Source: a candidate division KSB1 bacterium
Lineage (GTDB): Bacteria > Electryoneota > RPQS01
Assembly (NCBI GenBank): GCA_016214895.1
Contig: JACRMR010000025.1
Location: forward strand, 62,001 to 126,000
Reading direction: 5' to 3'
Length of the DNA: 64,000 nt
Part shown: positions 1-7,781 of the stretch, piece after piece
Numbering within the stretch: position 1 is the first letter of the stretch
Layout: every line of letters begins with the position of its first letter
The notes under the pieces: model-generated
Databases searched by the model: none
Told to the model about the DNA's origin: nothing
The model's input: the letters and a program-made list of their open reading frames with translations, nothing else
Translations under genes and position numbers: made by a program

Positions 1-896
1 TAACGCCCTGGTGTCTGGTCCCTGGCGCTAATTTCGTGAATCACCTCGGCCCCGCCTTCAAATCTGCATAGATTGGAAATCATCGCGTACCAAAGTGGCT
101 CTGGGATCCCCTCTTGCGCACGTTCAATGCACCATTTCACGAACGGGTCGAACTTCAGCATGCGTTCCAATTCACGCTGGGGATGTAGCTCATGAGAGCC
201 TCGAGCCACAAACAAAGTATCGCACTCGACTGGATCATCCACTGCTTCCGGTTCAATCTCGATATACCTTCCCGTCGAATTGACAAAGCACTCAAAGGGT
301 GCACCCTTCTCAGCACTATGCGGAAAGTACTTTCTCCCCGGTTCCTTGCAACTGGGATCCGCCTGCGAATAGGTATTCAGTAACCTCCGATAAACACCCC
401 GTGCCTCACTTTGCGACGCGAAGCGAACTTCCCCAGGTGCGAAGGGCAAAATCACCCGAAATCGATCTGCCATCATCTCATTTTTCAGCACTTGATGCGA
501 CGAACTTGTGTGGATGATGTGATTGTACTCTGCAAAAGCCTTTCGGGCCTCTTCAATAGCCATGCCACTGTCAAAGTCCAGAATCACACCCCTCATTCCC
601 TGGTAATTCTGGTTGGAACAAGTGCCATGCCAAACGTTCGTTGAGTAATTCCGGGATCGCAACACGGTCTCGATGCGTTCCCGGCCACGTTCAGCGTCAA
701 ATTCCTCCACCTGAAAATCTACGACCTTCTCTCCCGCCGATTTCGATCTCACTTCCACCATGGAAACAGAAAGGGTCAGCGAAAAGCTGGCACACTGACC
801 CCCCACTTTATTACCAACTTCTGCAATCTCTAATATCCCAGCTTCGTCACTGTTATCTTGTGATACTGTAGTCAACTCGTCCGAGTTTATGTTCAT
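1..896 (-). CDS. Primase-polymerase (AEP fold) like protein, partial
   Basis: An open frame starts at an ATG at 896 and stays open to the window edge (298 codons), so the C-terminus is missing. About residues 100-152 look like an archaeo-eukaryotic primase-polymerase core as found in phage and plasmid primases: an acidic pair in LDFDSG (107-111), a histidine motif SSSHQ (131-135) and DRFRVILPF (144-152), which resembles the nRFRiilPl motif of these families. I infer a role in replication of a mobile element. The start is supported by AGGAGAAC about eight bases upstream, the same ribosome binding site used by the three genes upstream. The first 44 nt overlap the end of the preceding small gene. 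The helicase half that often follows would lie outside the window. Confidence 0.62.
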   Translation of the reverse strand, partial: MNINSDELTTVSQDNSDEAGILEIAEVGNKVGGQCASFSLTLSVSMVEVRSKSAGEKVVDFQVEEFDAERGRERIETVLRSRNYSTNVWHGTCSNQNYQGMRGVILDFDSGMAIEEARKAFAEYNHIIHTSSSHQVLKNEMMADRFRVILPFAPGEVRFASQSEARGVYRRLLNTYSQADPSCKEPGRKYFPHSAEKGAPFECFVNSTGRYIEIEPEAVDDPVECDTLFVARGSHELHPQRELERMLKFDPFVKWCIERAQEGIPEPLWYAMISNLCRFEGGAEVIHEISARDQTPGR

Positions 897-1128
897 AATT
901 TGTTCTCCTATTATCATAAATTAGTGCTTTTAACATTTTCTGTGCCGCCAAATAATCTTGCGCATGAACAGTCGCTGCATTGCAGTGAAAGCTCTGTTCA
1001 AGTTCGCGAACCGTCTTGTCATCGTTAAATGTGAACCACATCTGGCTCATGCTGTCCATTTCGTACGCTAATAGCGCACATTTTTTCGCGACAAATAACG
1101 CCGCTAAGCCAAAATCTTTAGTCTTCAT
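853..1128 (-). CDS. Small DUF5659-like protein
   Basis: 91 residues. The pattern GLAALFVAKKCAL at the N-terminus, a WFTFND strand in the middle and YLAAQKMLKALIYDNRR at the end resembles DUF5659, a small family found in phage and plasmid contexts with no known biochemical role. The start at 1128 is preceded by AAGGAGAACGAGA, a strong ribosome binding site. It sits between another small gene (11 nt gap) and the primase-like gene, whose start it overlaps by 44 nt, so the four genes are probably one transcript. The family match is from memory of its consensus and should be taken as tentative. Confidence 0.6.
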   Translation of the reverse strand: MKTKDFGLAALFVAKKCALLAYEMDSMSQMWFTFNDDKTVRELEQSFHCNAATVHAQDYLAAQKMLKALIYDNRRTNYEHKLGRVDYSITR

Positions 1129-1139
1129 TCTCGTTCTCC

Positions 1140-1532
1140 TTAGTAGTTGTTGCGCGTCAATTCCAGCGCAAGATATTCGATTCCATCAAATAGATCTCGT
1201 CCGATACTCCAGTCTGCGAAGTCACCAATACTGTTTTCAACGACCTGATGAAGATCGTCTCCGCATCGCAGGTTGTACACGGTTCCATCGAGCACGTGAA
1301 GATTGAGTTTATAGTCAGCAAATGACAATACCGCTCCCGCATTCATCCACCACTTGATAACCCGCAACGCTTCATCCAAACCAAAGCGGTCAAGCTCCGG
1401 TGCCTTACTTCGCACCCGTCTACGGGCTTCTGCTGCAATTTCTTTTGTCAACGGCCCACGGAATTCACCTGCGGAGCCAGTTGTGTTGTTCTGAACTTCA
1501 GTCTGAGGCTTAAGCAATTCATTTTGATTCAT
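1140..1532 (-). CDS. Hypothetical protein, 130 aa
   Basis: I do not recognise this protein. It has a polar N-terminal 30 residues, a basic helix (AAEARRRVRSKAPE), and a C-terminal half that looks alpha/beta with a hydrophobic strand around GAVLSFADYKLNLHVL. There is no signal peptide or membrane segment, so it is probably cytoplasmic. AAGGAG lies at good spacing from the ATG at 1532. It is part of the minus-strand small-gene cassette (11 nt before the next gene, 19 nt after the previous one), so it probably belongs to the same mobile-element transcript as the primase-like gene. Confidence 0.6.
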   Translation of the reverse strand: MNQNELLKPQTEVQNNTTGSAGEFRGPLTKEIAAEARRRVRSKAPELDRFGLDEALRVIKWWMNAGAVLSFADYKLNLHVLDGTVYNLRCGDDLHQVVENSIGDFADWSIGRDLFDGIEYLALELTRNNY

Positions 1533-1551
1533 AGTTATTGTTCTCCTTGTT

Positions 1552-2049
1552 TTATAGATAGTATTTTAGATAATGCGTCCGGTTGTAGACGCCGCTGTGG
1601 TAGTCGTCCTTATAGTAATTGAGGATATCGAACATGTAGTGACGGACGCAGTTACGCTTGCCGTCTGTGGAAATCCCATCGAGCAGCTTCCGATCTAGCG
1701 GCTTGAAGTGCGGAAATTCCTGGCACTGTGATAGTCCGGACTCCCAAACCCGATTCGCAATCATAAGCCATAGATCTTTGGGATAAGCGTCAAGTGCTTC
1801 AGACTGATATAATTCCCAAAGCACGCGATCTTTGTCATCAAGATCCACGATTGCAAAACCGGCACGGATGTCGGGCTCATTGAGCGGAGCTCCGAACCAG
1901 ACAAAGTGAAAGTTCGGTGTGTACGAATACAGAACGCCGCTGCCTGGGAAGATGTTTGTGTAAAGTTGGTGTGCCGCTTGGGCGACGATTTGAAGCTGCT
2001 CATTCGTAGCAGTTCTTGGCGAGATTTGTTCTTCAATCAGATATGACAT
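1552..2049 (-). CDS. Hypothetical protein, 165 aa
   Basis: No family recognised. The sequence is rich in aromatic residues (LYTNIFPGSGVLYSYTPNFHFVWFG near residues 29-53; NYYKDDYHSGVYNRTHYLKYYL at the C-terminus), with no signal peptide or membrane helix. Ribosome binding site AAGGAGAA precedes the ATG at 2049. It seems to be the first gene of the cassette that runs into the primase-like gene. A perfect 9-bp inverted repeat lies 43 nt upstream and may regulate the whole cassette. Confidence 0.6.
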   Translation of the reverse strand: MSYLIEEQISPRTATNEQLQIVAQAAHQLYTNIFPGSGVLYSYTPNFHFVWFGAPLNEPDIRAGFAIVDLDDKDRVLWELYQSEALDAYPKDLWLMIANRVWESGLSQCQEFPHFKPLDRKLLDGISTDGKRNCVRHYMFDILNYYKDDYHSGVYNRTHYLKYYL

Positions 2050-2091
2050 TTGTAATTCTCCTTATTGGTTAATGTCTTCAAAACGAAAAAT

Positions 2092-2113
2092 TCCGAACGG
2101 TAGTCCGTTCGGA
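2092..2113. promoter_or_regulatory. Perfect inverted repeat upstream of the small-gene cassette
   Basis: TCCGAACGG and CCGTTCGGA flank the tetranucleotide TAGT, a perfect 9-bp hairpin or dyad. It lies between a candidate minus-strand -10 box (TATACT, 2205-2210, with no convincing -35) and the start of the cassette at 2049. A related half-site (CATCCGAACCGTTACG) occurs near 2171. Operator or 5'-leader hairpin are both possible. Confidence 0.45.
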
Positions 2114-2278
2114 TGAAATCGTGGTGACAAAGTGCGTGGTTTTGTCCATCTTCATTTCCGTCATTGATTTTCATCCGAACCGTTACGATTCTATCTATAT
2201 ACATAGTATACTCAAAACCACCTGCGTTTCGCAAGGGGGAAAGCCATCTATTTTGACTTTCTTTTCGAGTTCTGAAGT

Positions 2279-2632
2279 TTAATTTGCGAATTGCCTAAAA
2301 CAACATTTGAGCGCAGCTATTATCGATTCCACATCTTCAGAATCGAAGTATCCGGCTCCGTCATTTCCCATGATTGTGATCATGTCTTCCAGAATATCTA
2401 TTTCAAGATTCGTGCCGTCCACAGTCGTCAAAATTACGCGGTGTTGTTCACATCGGACTGAGACTCCCTTGCGCAACCAGTACTTCGCGGCTTTTTCCGC
2501 ATCCTCGAAAGTAAAGAGACTGTAACGAATATACGTTTCGCGAGCTTTTTTGAATCGCTTGGCACGATCTTTTGCCATCAGTTTTCGCTTGCGGGCAGTG
2601 GGTGTGGGTGTAGCTGTGCGCTTCTTGAGCAA
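2279..2632 (-). CDS. Hypothetical basic protein, 117 aa
   Basis: Not recognised. The N-terminal 40 residues are strongly basic (KKRTATPTPTARKRK, then AKDRAKRFKKARE), followed by a compact acidic-hydrophobic domain ending FRQFAN. The longest frame starts at a TTG at 2632 with no clear ribosome binding site; an internal ATG at MAKDRAKRF would give about 99 residues. It lies upstream of the cassette on the same strand, separated by 229 nt. It may be a nucleic-acid-binding protein of the mobile element, but that is inferred only from charge. Confidence 0.45.
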   Translation of the reverse strand: MLKKRTATPTPTARKRKLMAKDRAKRFKKARETYIRYSLFTFEDAEKAAKYWLRKGVSVRCEQHRVILTTVDGTNLEIDILEDMITIMGNDGAGYFDSEDVESIIAALKCCFRQFAN

Positions 2633-2689
2633 GATCGGATAATTGTCTGTGGATACACTTCTACAAGCGGAACATTTCTTGGAGCCAAG

Positions 2690-3307
2690 ATGAGGCTCAT
2701 CCGAACAACGTTAGACGGCTTTATCATGGGATCACCAATTGACTTTCCAGACTCAAGTGGAATGGCCTACAAAATCTTGCCTTGTGGCCCAGGCAGATAT
2801 GTTCTGTCCGGCATAACGGCAAGTATCGCGGCCCCTTTTCAGTGCAGGCTGTCAATGATAGACGAGAATCTCGAGCCTATGGAAGAGGAGAGCTTTGAGG
2901 GCATGTATTTCAGTGCTGGCGCTTGTATACGACAAGCATCTCCTTTACAAGTCGCTGTGGCGGGGGTGATCGACCCATTGGAGGCCGCAGTTATGCTTGT
3001 GAACACAGATTGCTTTGTTTCCGCTGCTAAACACAAAGAATTGCCACTCTCGATGGACATATCAGTCTATCCTAACCCTTTCAACGCGATGACGACGATT
3101 CGCTACTCTGTCGATCCCCCGGGATTCTCGTCCCTCAAGGTCTATAACACTCTCGGCAAAGAGGTCACCACACTCTTTGATGGACCGGCTTTAGCCGGGA
3201 CCCATCTGGTAACTTGGGATGCCGCAAACTTTGCTTCTGGCGTATATTTCGTGCGCATGCGACAAGGCATACAGAACAACACGCAGAAGGTCGTCTTGAT
3301 GAAGTAG
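2690..3307 (+). CDS. T9SS type A sorting-domain protein, N-terminally truncated
   Basis: 205 residues. Residues about 123-205 form a full type A sorting domain: SVYPNPFNAMTTIRY, SLKVYNTLGKEV, GVYFVRM and a terminal KVVLMK. Residues 1-120 look like the last blades of a propeller-type secreted protein. There is no signal peptide, although secretion through type IX requires one, and the frame stays open upstream of 2690 without another ATG, into sequence occupied by the opposite-strand gene. I read it as the 3' end of a larger gene cut by insertion of the primase cassette. ATG 2690 does follow a GGAG, so some translation is possible. Confidence 0.6.
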   Translation: MRLIRTTLDGFIMGSPIDFPDSSGMAYKILPCGPGRYVLSGITASIAAPFQCRLSMIDENLEPMEEESFEGMYFSAGACIRQASPLQVAVAGVIDPLEAAVMLVNTDCFVSAAKHKELPLSMDISVYPNPFNAMTTIRYSVDPPGFSSLKVYNTLGKEVTTLFDGPALAGTHLVTWDAANFASGVYFVRMRQGIQNNTQKVVLMK

Positions 3308-3454
3308 GAGCTGAGGTTCTGGCGCACATTCCTCTGGCGGCAAGATGAGTTCGGCTGGCGTGTAAGATTCACTGCTGTGCCCAAACTACTTCTGTGTAAG
3401 GGGGCCACGAGGCTTCCACGGAATACCAACCTCATCACAGAAAGAGAGAACCCC

Positions 3455-3841
3455 ATGAAGAAGTTTGCCATTCTCGCCACCCTGCTTTTCGCCGCAGTCG
3501 TCCAAGCTGTTGCCGGTCCGAACGTGACGTTCCCCAATTGTCCGCTGACTTGGCGCATGAACGAAGTGTTCACCGTCTGCTGGGATTACACAGGCCCGGC
3601 GCCGCAGCACTTCCAGATTGGCCTGTCTAACAACGGCGGTCAATCCTATGACTACACGCTGGTTCAGGTCGGCCCAAATGTGCGCGAATGGAGTGGACGA
3701 ATCGGGAACTTCCGCCCCGATTACCCGACAAGCAGTGACTGGAATGATCGTGTTCGTGTTCGCGCAGTGATGCCGAATGGTACCGTGGTCTACGGCGAGG
3801 TCAATCGTGGTGGAAACTTCCGAATCGCGCGCGCACTGTAA
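3455..3841 (+). CDS. Small exported protein with one beta-sandwich-like domain
   Basis: 128 residues from the ATG at 3455. That start is preferred over upstream ones because it gives a clean Sec signal peptide (MKKFAILATLLFAAVVQAVAG) and follows an AGAGAGAA ribosome binding site. The mature part has two cysteines (FPNCPL, FTVCWDY) that could pair, and a strand pattern (HFQIGLSNNGG, VREWSGRIG) like the Ig-like domain of Kre9/KNH-type surface proteins; this likeness is weak. No sorting domain is present, so it would stay in the periplasm or leave by another route. The gene is isolated between the truncated sorting-domain protein and the insertion element. Confidence 0.6.
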   Translation: MKKFAILATLLFAAVVQAVAGPNVTFPNCPLTWRMNEVFTVCWDYTGPAPQHFQIGLSNNGGQSYDYTLVQVGPNVREWSGRIGNFRPDYPTSSDWNDRVRVRAVMPNGTVVYGEVNRGGNFRIARAL

Positions 3842-3882
3842 GCGAATAGCAGACAGGAGGGCGCGGCTAAGCTGATTAGCCG

Positions 3883-5416
3883 CTCAGGCTGTTGGCAAAG
3901 TCCTCGCATTATTGCGGGGATTTTGTCTATTATCGGGCATCAGACGGGTGGGGAGCCGACGGAACTGGAGTTCGTGTCGATAGATACGCTGGTTCCGGCG
4001 GATCATTTGCTGCGGAAGACTGAGCGGTCGGTGGACTTTACGTTTATCCGCGAGCGGGTGCCGATTGATCCGGTGGTGTTGTTCAAGATGCTGTTCATCG
4101 GCTATCTGTTCGGCATCCGCAGTGAGCGCAAGCTGGTCGCGGAGATTCAGGTGAACGTGGCCTACCGCTGGTTCCTGGGGTTGACGCTGCAGGACAAGGT
4201 GCCGGACAGTTCGACGCTGTCGCAGAACCGGCGGCGGCGGTTTCGCGAGAGTACGATCTATCAGGAGATCTTCGACGAGATCGTCGTGCTGGCGATGCAG
4301 CGGGGGCTGGTGGACGGCCAGACGTTGTACACCGATTCGACGCATCTGAAGGCCAACGCCAACAAGCACAAGTTCGAGAAAGGGGTGGTGCAGAAGTCGA
4401 CGCGCGGCTATCTCGACGAGTTGGACGTGGCGATTGACGAGGATCGGCTCGATCACGGCAAGCCGGCGCGGAAGCCGACCGAACGCGGTCCGCTGCTGAA
4501 GGAGACGAAGCTCAGCACGACCGATCCGGAGAGCGGCTACATGGTGCGCGACGGCAAGCCCAAGGGGTTCTTCTATTTAGATCACCGCACGGTGGACGGC
4601 AAGCATAACATCATTACCGATAGTTACGTCACTCCCGCCAGTGTGCACGACAGCATTCCCTATTTGGAACGGTTGGACCGGCAGCGGGAGCAGTTCGGGT
4701 TCGCGGTCGCGGCGGTGGGCTTGGATGCGGGCTACAACACGGCCGCGATCTGTAAAGGATTAGAAGACCGGCACATCTACGGCGTGATCGGCTACAGCGG
4801 GCGCGCGCATCGCCCGGGCTTCTTCTACAAGCGGGAGTATCGTTATTACCGGCGTTCGGATCACTATGTCTGTCCGGCGGGTCAGGTGCTGCGCTACACG
4901 ACGACGAATCGTGACGGCTATCGTGAGTACAAGTCCGATCCGGACTTATGCGGGCATTGTCCGTTGCTCGATCTGTGCACGCAGAGTCAGAACCATGTGA
5001 AAGTGCTGACGCGGCACGTGTGGGAGCGCAGCAAGGAGCGGATTGGCGGTCATCGGTTGATGCAGCGCGGGAAGGCGATCTATCAGCAGCGCAAGCAGAC
5101 GGTGGAGCGCAGCTTCGCCGATGCCAAAGAGCTGCACGGCCATCGCTATGCACGGATGCGCGGCGTGGCGAAAGTCCAGGAGCAGTCGCTGCTCTGCGCG
5201 ATCGCCCAAAATATCAAGAAGATCGCCCTCCTCGCGGGCGGAAAGCTCCGGATCGCACTTTTCAACCTCAAAATCCTGCTTCACATCCTGCAAACATCCG
5301 CTACTGCGCTCGCCCCTCCGGCGCTCCAACCCATTCCCCTTCACCCGCGGAAGCGAACCTGACCTTCCCCAAGAACAAACCCCGCCAGAAATGACGGGGT
5401 TTGTCAGTAAGCTGAA
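3883..5416 (+). mobile_element. IS1182-type insertion sequence
   Basis: The element holds one transposase gene. Its ends look like imperfect terminal inverted repeats that each include a hairpin: left about 3883-3926 (CTCAGGCTGTTGGCAAA, then CCTCGCATTATTGCGGGG), right about 5374-5416, whose reverse complement reads CTTCAGCTTACTGACAAA, then CCCCGTCATTTCTGGCGGGG. The right hairpin (5379-5404) could also stop transcription of the transposase. I did not find a clear target-site duplication, so the exact termini are estimates. The transposase is more GC-rich than the genes around it. Confidence 0.72.
3923..5362 (+). CDS. IS1182 family transposase (DDE)
   Basis: 479 residues, the normal length for the family, apparently intact. 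The N-terminal DUF772-like region (DHLLRKTERSVDF, then YRWFLGL) is followed by a DDE catalytic domain: first Asp in LYTDSTHLKAN (about 139), second Asp in AVGLDAGYNT (about 267), and Glu in TVERSFADAKE (about 394). A zinc-binding-like CGHCPLLDLC lies between the second Asp and the Glu. The first possible start is a TTG at 3923, inside the left inverted repeat. It moves the element by cut-and-paste transposition. Adjacent AT-rich genes have different codon use, which fits a recent arrival. Confidence 0.9.
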   Translation: MSIIGHQTGGEPTELEFVSIDTLVPADHLLRKTERSVDFTFIRERVPIDPVVLFKMLFIGYLFGIRSERKLVAEIQVNVAYRWFLGLTLQDKVPDSSTLSQNRRRRFRESTIYQEIFDEIVVLAMQRGLVDGQTLYTDSTHLKANANKHKFEKGVVQKSTRGYLDELDVAIDEDRLDHGKPARKPTERGPLLKETKLSTTDPESGYMVRDGKPKGFFYLDHRTVDGKHNIITDSYVTPASVHDSIPYLERLDRQREQFGFAVAAVGLDAGYNTAAICKGLEDRHIYGVIGYSGRAHRPGFFYKREYRYYRRSDHYVCPAGQVLRYTTTNRDGYREYKSDPDLCGHCPLLDLCTQSQNHVKVLTRHVWERSKERIGGHRLMQRGKAIYQQRKQTVERSFADAKELHGHRYARMRGVAKVQEQSLLCAIAQNIKKIALLAGGKLRIALFNLKILLHILQTSATALAPPALQPIPLHPRKRT

Positions 5417-5779
5417 GGCATTTACGAGCCTGTATTTGTTTCTCTGGATGCCTATTAAGTCCAGTAATTGAGCAACAAACTCACAAATTCTTGCTACGGT
5501 AGCAAGATCTCGCAAACGGTGCAAGCACATGGTCTTCGCGTTATTGACGAAAAGAGCACTAACGGCGCTCCCCGATCCGCTTATTAACGACTCGGGGTGG
5601 TTCTCGTTGATAAGACAGCGCCAGGTGGACAGCCCGTGGCGCTGGACGGGCTATTTATCTGCGGTGCCAAGTAAAGCCGATCAATTGGATGTTACTCTGC
5701 GGGGCCACCGGGTGTACCTGCATGCAGACGCTTGCACGCGGTAGTTTGCTACGGAAGCGAGCATCAGGTCAGAACTCCT
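5417..5779. other. Gene-free stretch with two mutually exclusive hairpins
   Basis: No convincing gene on either strand. At 5616-5652 two hairpins share bases: CAGCGCCA (5616-5623) pairs with TGGCGCTG (5637-5644), while AGCCCGT (5631-5637) pairs with ACGGGCT (5646-5652), the latter followed by ATTTATCT. On the plus strand this resembles an antiterminator/terminator pair, but no plus-strand gene follows. It may simply be a terminator for the convergent minus-strand genes. Confidence 0.3.
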
Positions 5780-6340
5780 TCAGAGTCGCGGCGTACTCTC
5801 TATGACCCCCATGGACCGGTAGCTGTACATCAGTTCAGGAAGTCCGTCGTACCAAAACGTTCCCTGTTCAGCATTCCAGATATAGCCTCCTGTCGCTGTA
5901 GACAAATTGGCTCCAGACGGAAAGATATCCTCCCACCCGTATCCGTACTGTCTGAATTACGTTCCGCTCTGGTAGTAGAATCGGGCACGATCCTGGGTAC
6001 GTGCATCATGCTCGAAAGGAAATCCGAGAAACACCGCTCGGTCTGACCATACAAGGTTCTTCCAACGCTCCAGCGGCCCCTGAAATGGAAAGAGACAGCA
6101 GGTGGTGCTGGATCCGATTTGAAATTCGCGGAGCCAATAAGTGTCAATGTCGTAGTGCTCATCGGCAAAAGCAATGGCTTCACCCGGAATAGTGATAGTG
6201 CTATCGCCAACAGCGAGCGACAACGCTGCTTGATCTTCTGACGCATTGTGGTCGGTGCAGCCGGCGACGATGACCAAGGAGATGCCCGCCAGCGCGGACT
6301 TGAATACCAGGTATTTTCTACTAAGCATGTTAGATGACAT
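5780..6340 (-). pseudogene. Lipoprotein gene interrupted by an in-frame TAA
   Basis: The frame from 6340 encodes a lipoprotein signal (hydrophobic SALAGISLVIVAGC, lipobox VAGC with Cys at residue 28). It meets a TAA at 5957-5959 after YYQSGT, but the same frame continues with coding-like sequence (FRQYGYGWEDIFPSGANL, then YIWNAEQGTFWYDGLPEL) to a TGA at 5780-5782. The full frame is 187 codons. I recognise no family. It is the last gene of the minus-strand block, 17 nt after the peroxiredoxin-like gene. Simplest reading: nonsense mutation or a base-call error; the first 127 residues could still be made. Confidence 0.6.
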
Positions 6341-6357
6341 GACCGATCACTGCTCTG

Positions 6358-7077
6358 CTAATTGAGTTGGAGGTTTTTCAGTTCCGCCACAATGTCTGAC
6401 GGTTGAGCACGTCGGCGGTAGTCTGCGTCCACAAACGCCCAGCGGATGATGCGATTTCGGTCAATAATGTAAGTGGCTGCCAATGGCAACTCCCAAGATT
6501 TGTCATGGTTGTATGCGGGGATGTCCAGCCTGCCCCGATATTGATCCACAATGGACGACGGGATCTTATAGATAATTCCGTAGGCACGTCCCACCGCGTT
6601 ACCGGCGTCGCTTAGTACCTCGAATTGCAACGCGTGTTTTTCCAGCGTCGAAAGAGAACTGTCCGGAATCTCCGGGCTGACGGCAACGAGAGTGCCACCG
6701 GCCTTTTGTATTTCGGGTAACGCGACTTGCAAGTCGTGGAGAGTGATATTACAGTAAGGGCACCAGCCTCCACGATACCAAGTTAAGACGACAGGCCCAG
6801 TTCTAAGCAATTCACTAAGTCGAATCGGTTTTGATGCAGCATTAGGCAGCTCAAAGTCAGGCGCGGTAACGCCCACTTTCAGTGAACTCTCGACAACGCC
6901 GCTCAGTCTAACGCTATCAATCCCAGCTTCATATACCCTGGCTTTGTCAGTCGGTGCCGCACCCGAAAACTTGGCTTTCAATAAGTCGAGGTGTGCTTGA
7001 GTATCCGGAAGATCTTGGGACTTACTCACTATACTCATGAACAGCAGGGCTATGATCGCGACTGTAACATGACGCAT
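6358..7077 (-). CDS. Exported peroxiredoxin-like protein (AhpC/TSA, PRX-like2)
   Basis: 239 residues with an N-terminal hydrophobic segment (VTVAIIALLFMSIVSKS), so probably periplasmic. The thioredoxin-fold core begins near residue 70 (APDFELPNA), with the active-site motif GGWCPYCN near residues 103-110, a CxxC layout typical of the PRX-like2 branch that reduces peroxides or acts as a thiol oxidoreductase. Later motifs (GTLVAVSPE, AATYIIDRNRIIRWAFVD) match AhpC/TSA proteins. It follows the selenoprotein peroxidase-like gene by 154 nt on the same strand, so redox defence is a shared theme. The ATG at 7077 gives the intact signal sequence. Confidence 0.82.
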   Translation of the reverse strand: MRHVTVAIIALLFMSIVSKSQDLPDTQAHLDLLKAKFSGAAPTDKARVYEAGIDSVRLSGVVESSLKVGVTAPDFELPNAASKPIRLSELLRTGPVVLTWYRGGWCPYCNITLHDLQVALPEIQKAGGTLVAVSPEIPDSSLSTLEKHALQFEVLSDAGNAVGRAYGIIYKIPSSIVDQYRGRLDIPAYNHDKSWELPLAATYIIDRNRIIRWAFVDADYRRRAQPSDIVAELKNLQLN

Positions 7078-7231
7078 TCCAGTTGGCTCCTTCAGTTTGA
7101 ATCATTAACCCTAACGGATGGCCCAATTTTCCATCTGCGCTCTGTATGCATTCGGAGGTAGGCCGTGCAGAACCAAAGCTTTCACATATCACCCTTCATT
7201 AGATTCTGGCACCTCCCGGCTCAAACCGTGT

Positions 7232-7765
7232 TCATTCTTCTAACTCAGCACCGAGGCCGTCAACCAATCTATTCACGTAGTTGAAGTAGGCGGTTACTTG
7301 GACGACCTGTGTGATTTCGAGGTCGGACATACCGACTGACTTCAAAGCGTTCACATCGTCCCGGCCGATGGTGCTTGGCTTCAAAGTAAGCTTGCGCGCA
7401 AATTCCACCATCCGCTGAACTCGTTGTGATTGTTCGCTGAGTGATTCGCTGTTCTTAAGTGCACTAATCAAATCCTCTGAAGCGCCCATGCGACGCAACG
7501 CGTCGCTGTGATGATGAATTCAATAGTGGCAGCCATTGCTGGAAGAGACAGCCACCGCCATAGCTTCCCGTTCGAGGCGCGTCAGGCCCGCGGTGGAAAA
7601 CATCGTTGCTTTGTAGGTGTCAAGATGACACCGCAAAAGCTCCGGATCGTGGCTATGAAGCTTATAGATATTGGCGACTGATCCCCGTCCATGACGAACC
7701 AAAGCGTAAACTTCGGCAAGGTCACCCGTCGCATCGTCTGGTTCAATGGTGTTGATGAATGGCAT
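7232..7765 (-). CDS. AhpD-like peroxidase-related selenoprotein (TGA = selenocysteine)
   Basis: Read with the TGA at 7520-7522 as selenocysteine, one 177-residue protein results. Residues 1-81 and 83-177 both fit the carboxymuconolactone decarboxylase/AhpD fold. The family's catalytic CxxC...HH motif becomes NGCHYU-IHHH, with Cys79 and Sec82. The matching Cys in ordinary relatives makes Sec the natural reading. A stem of seven perfect pairs with loop GUU lies 13 nt after the UGA, as a bacterial SECIS requires. AAGGG precedes the ATG. The gene is 16 nt downstream of the TIGR04282-type glycosyltransferase, in the ArsS cluster, whose families are repeatedly linked to selenoproteins. Expected role: thiol/selenol peroxidase. 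SelA-D are not in this window. Confidence 0.8.
7490..7522 (-). promoter_or_regulatory. Bacterial SECIS element with UGA codon
   Basis: On the minus strand the UGA (7522-7520) is followed by 13 nt, then GCGACGC (7506-7500), loop GUU (7499-7497) and GCGUCGC (7496-7490). The apical loop starts 20 nt after the UGA and its first base is G. Both features agree with the bacterial SECIS rule (loop about 16-37 nt from UGA, G among the first two loop bases). Confidence 0.75.
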
Positions 7766-7781
7766 GCATAACCCTTGTGTA

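Noticed and set aside
2037-2234. Minus-strand 65-codon frame (or 45 codons from an internal ATG) before the small-gene cassette
   Set aside because: It contains the perfect operator-like dyad and lacks a ribosome binding site like those of its neighbours; a leader peptide cannot be excluded.
5529-5744. Plus-strand 71-codon frame after the insertion sequence
   Set aside because: No ribosome binding site, no homology that I can see, and it covers the overlapping hairpins.
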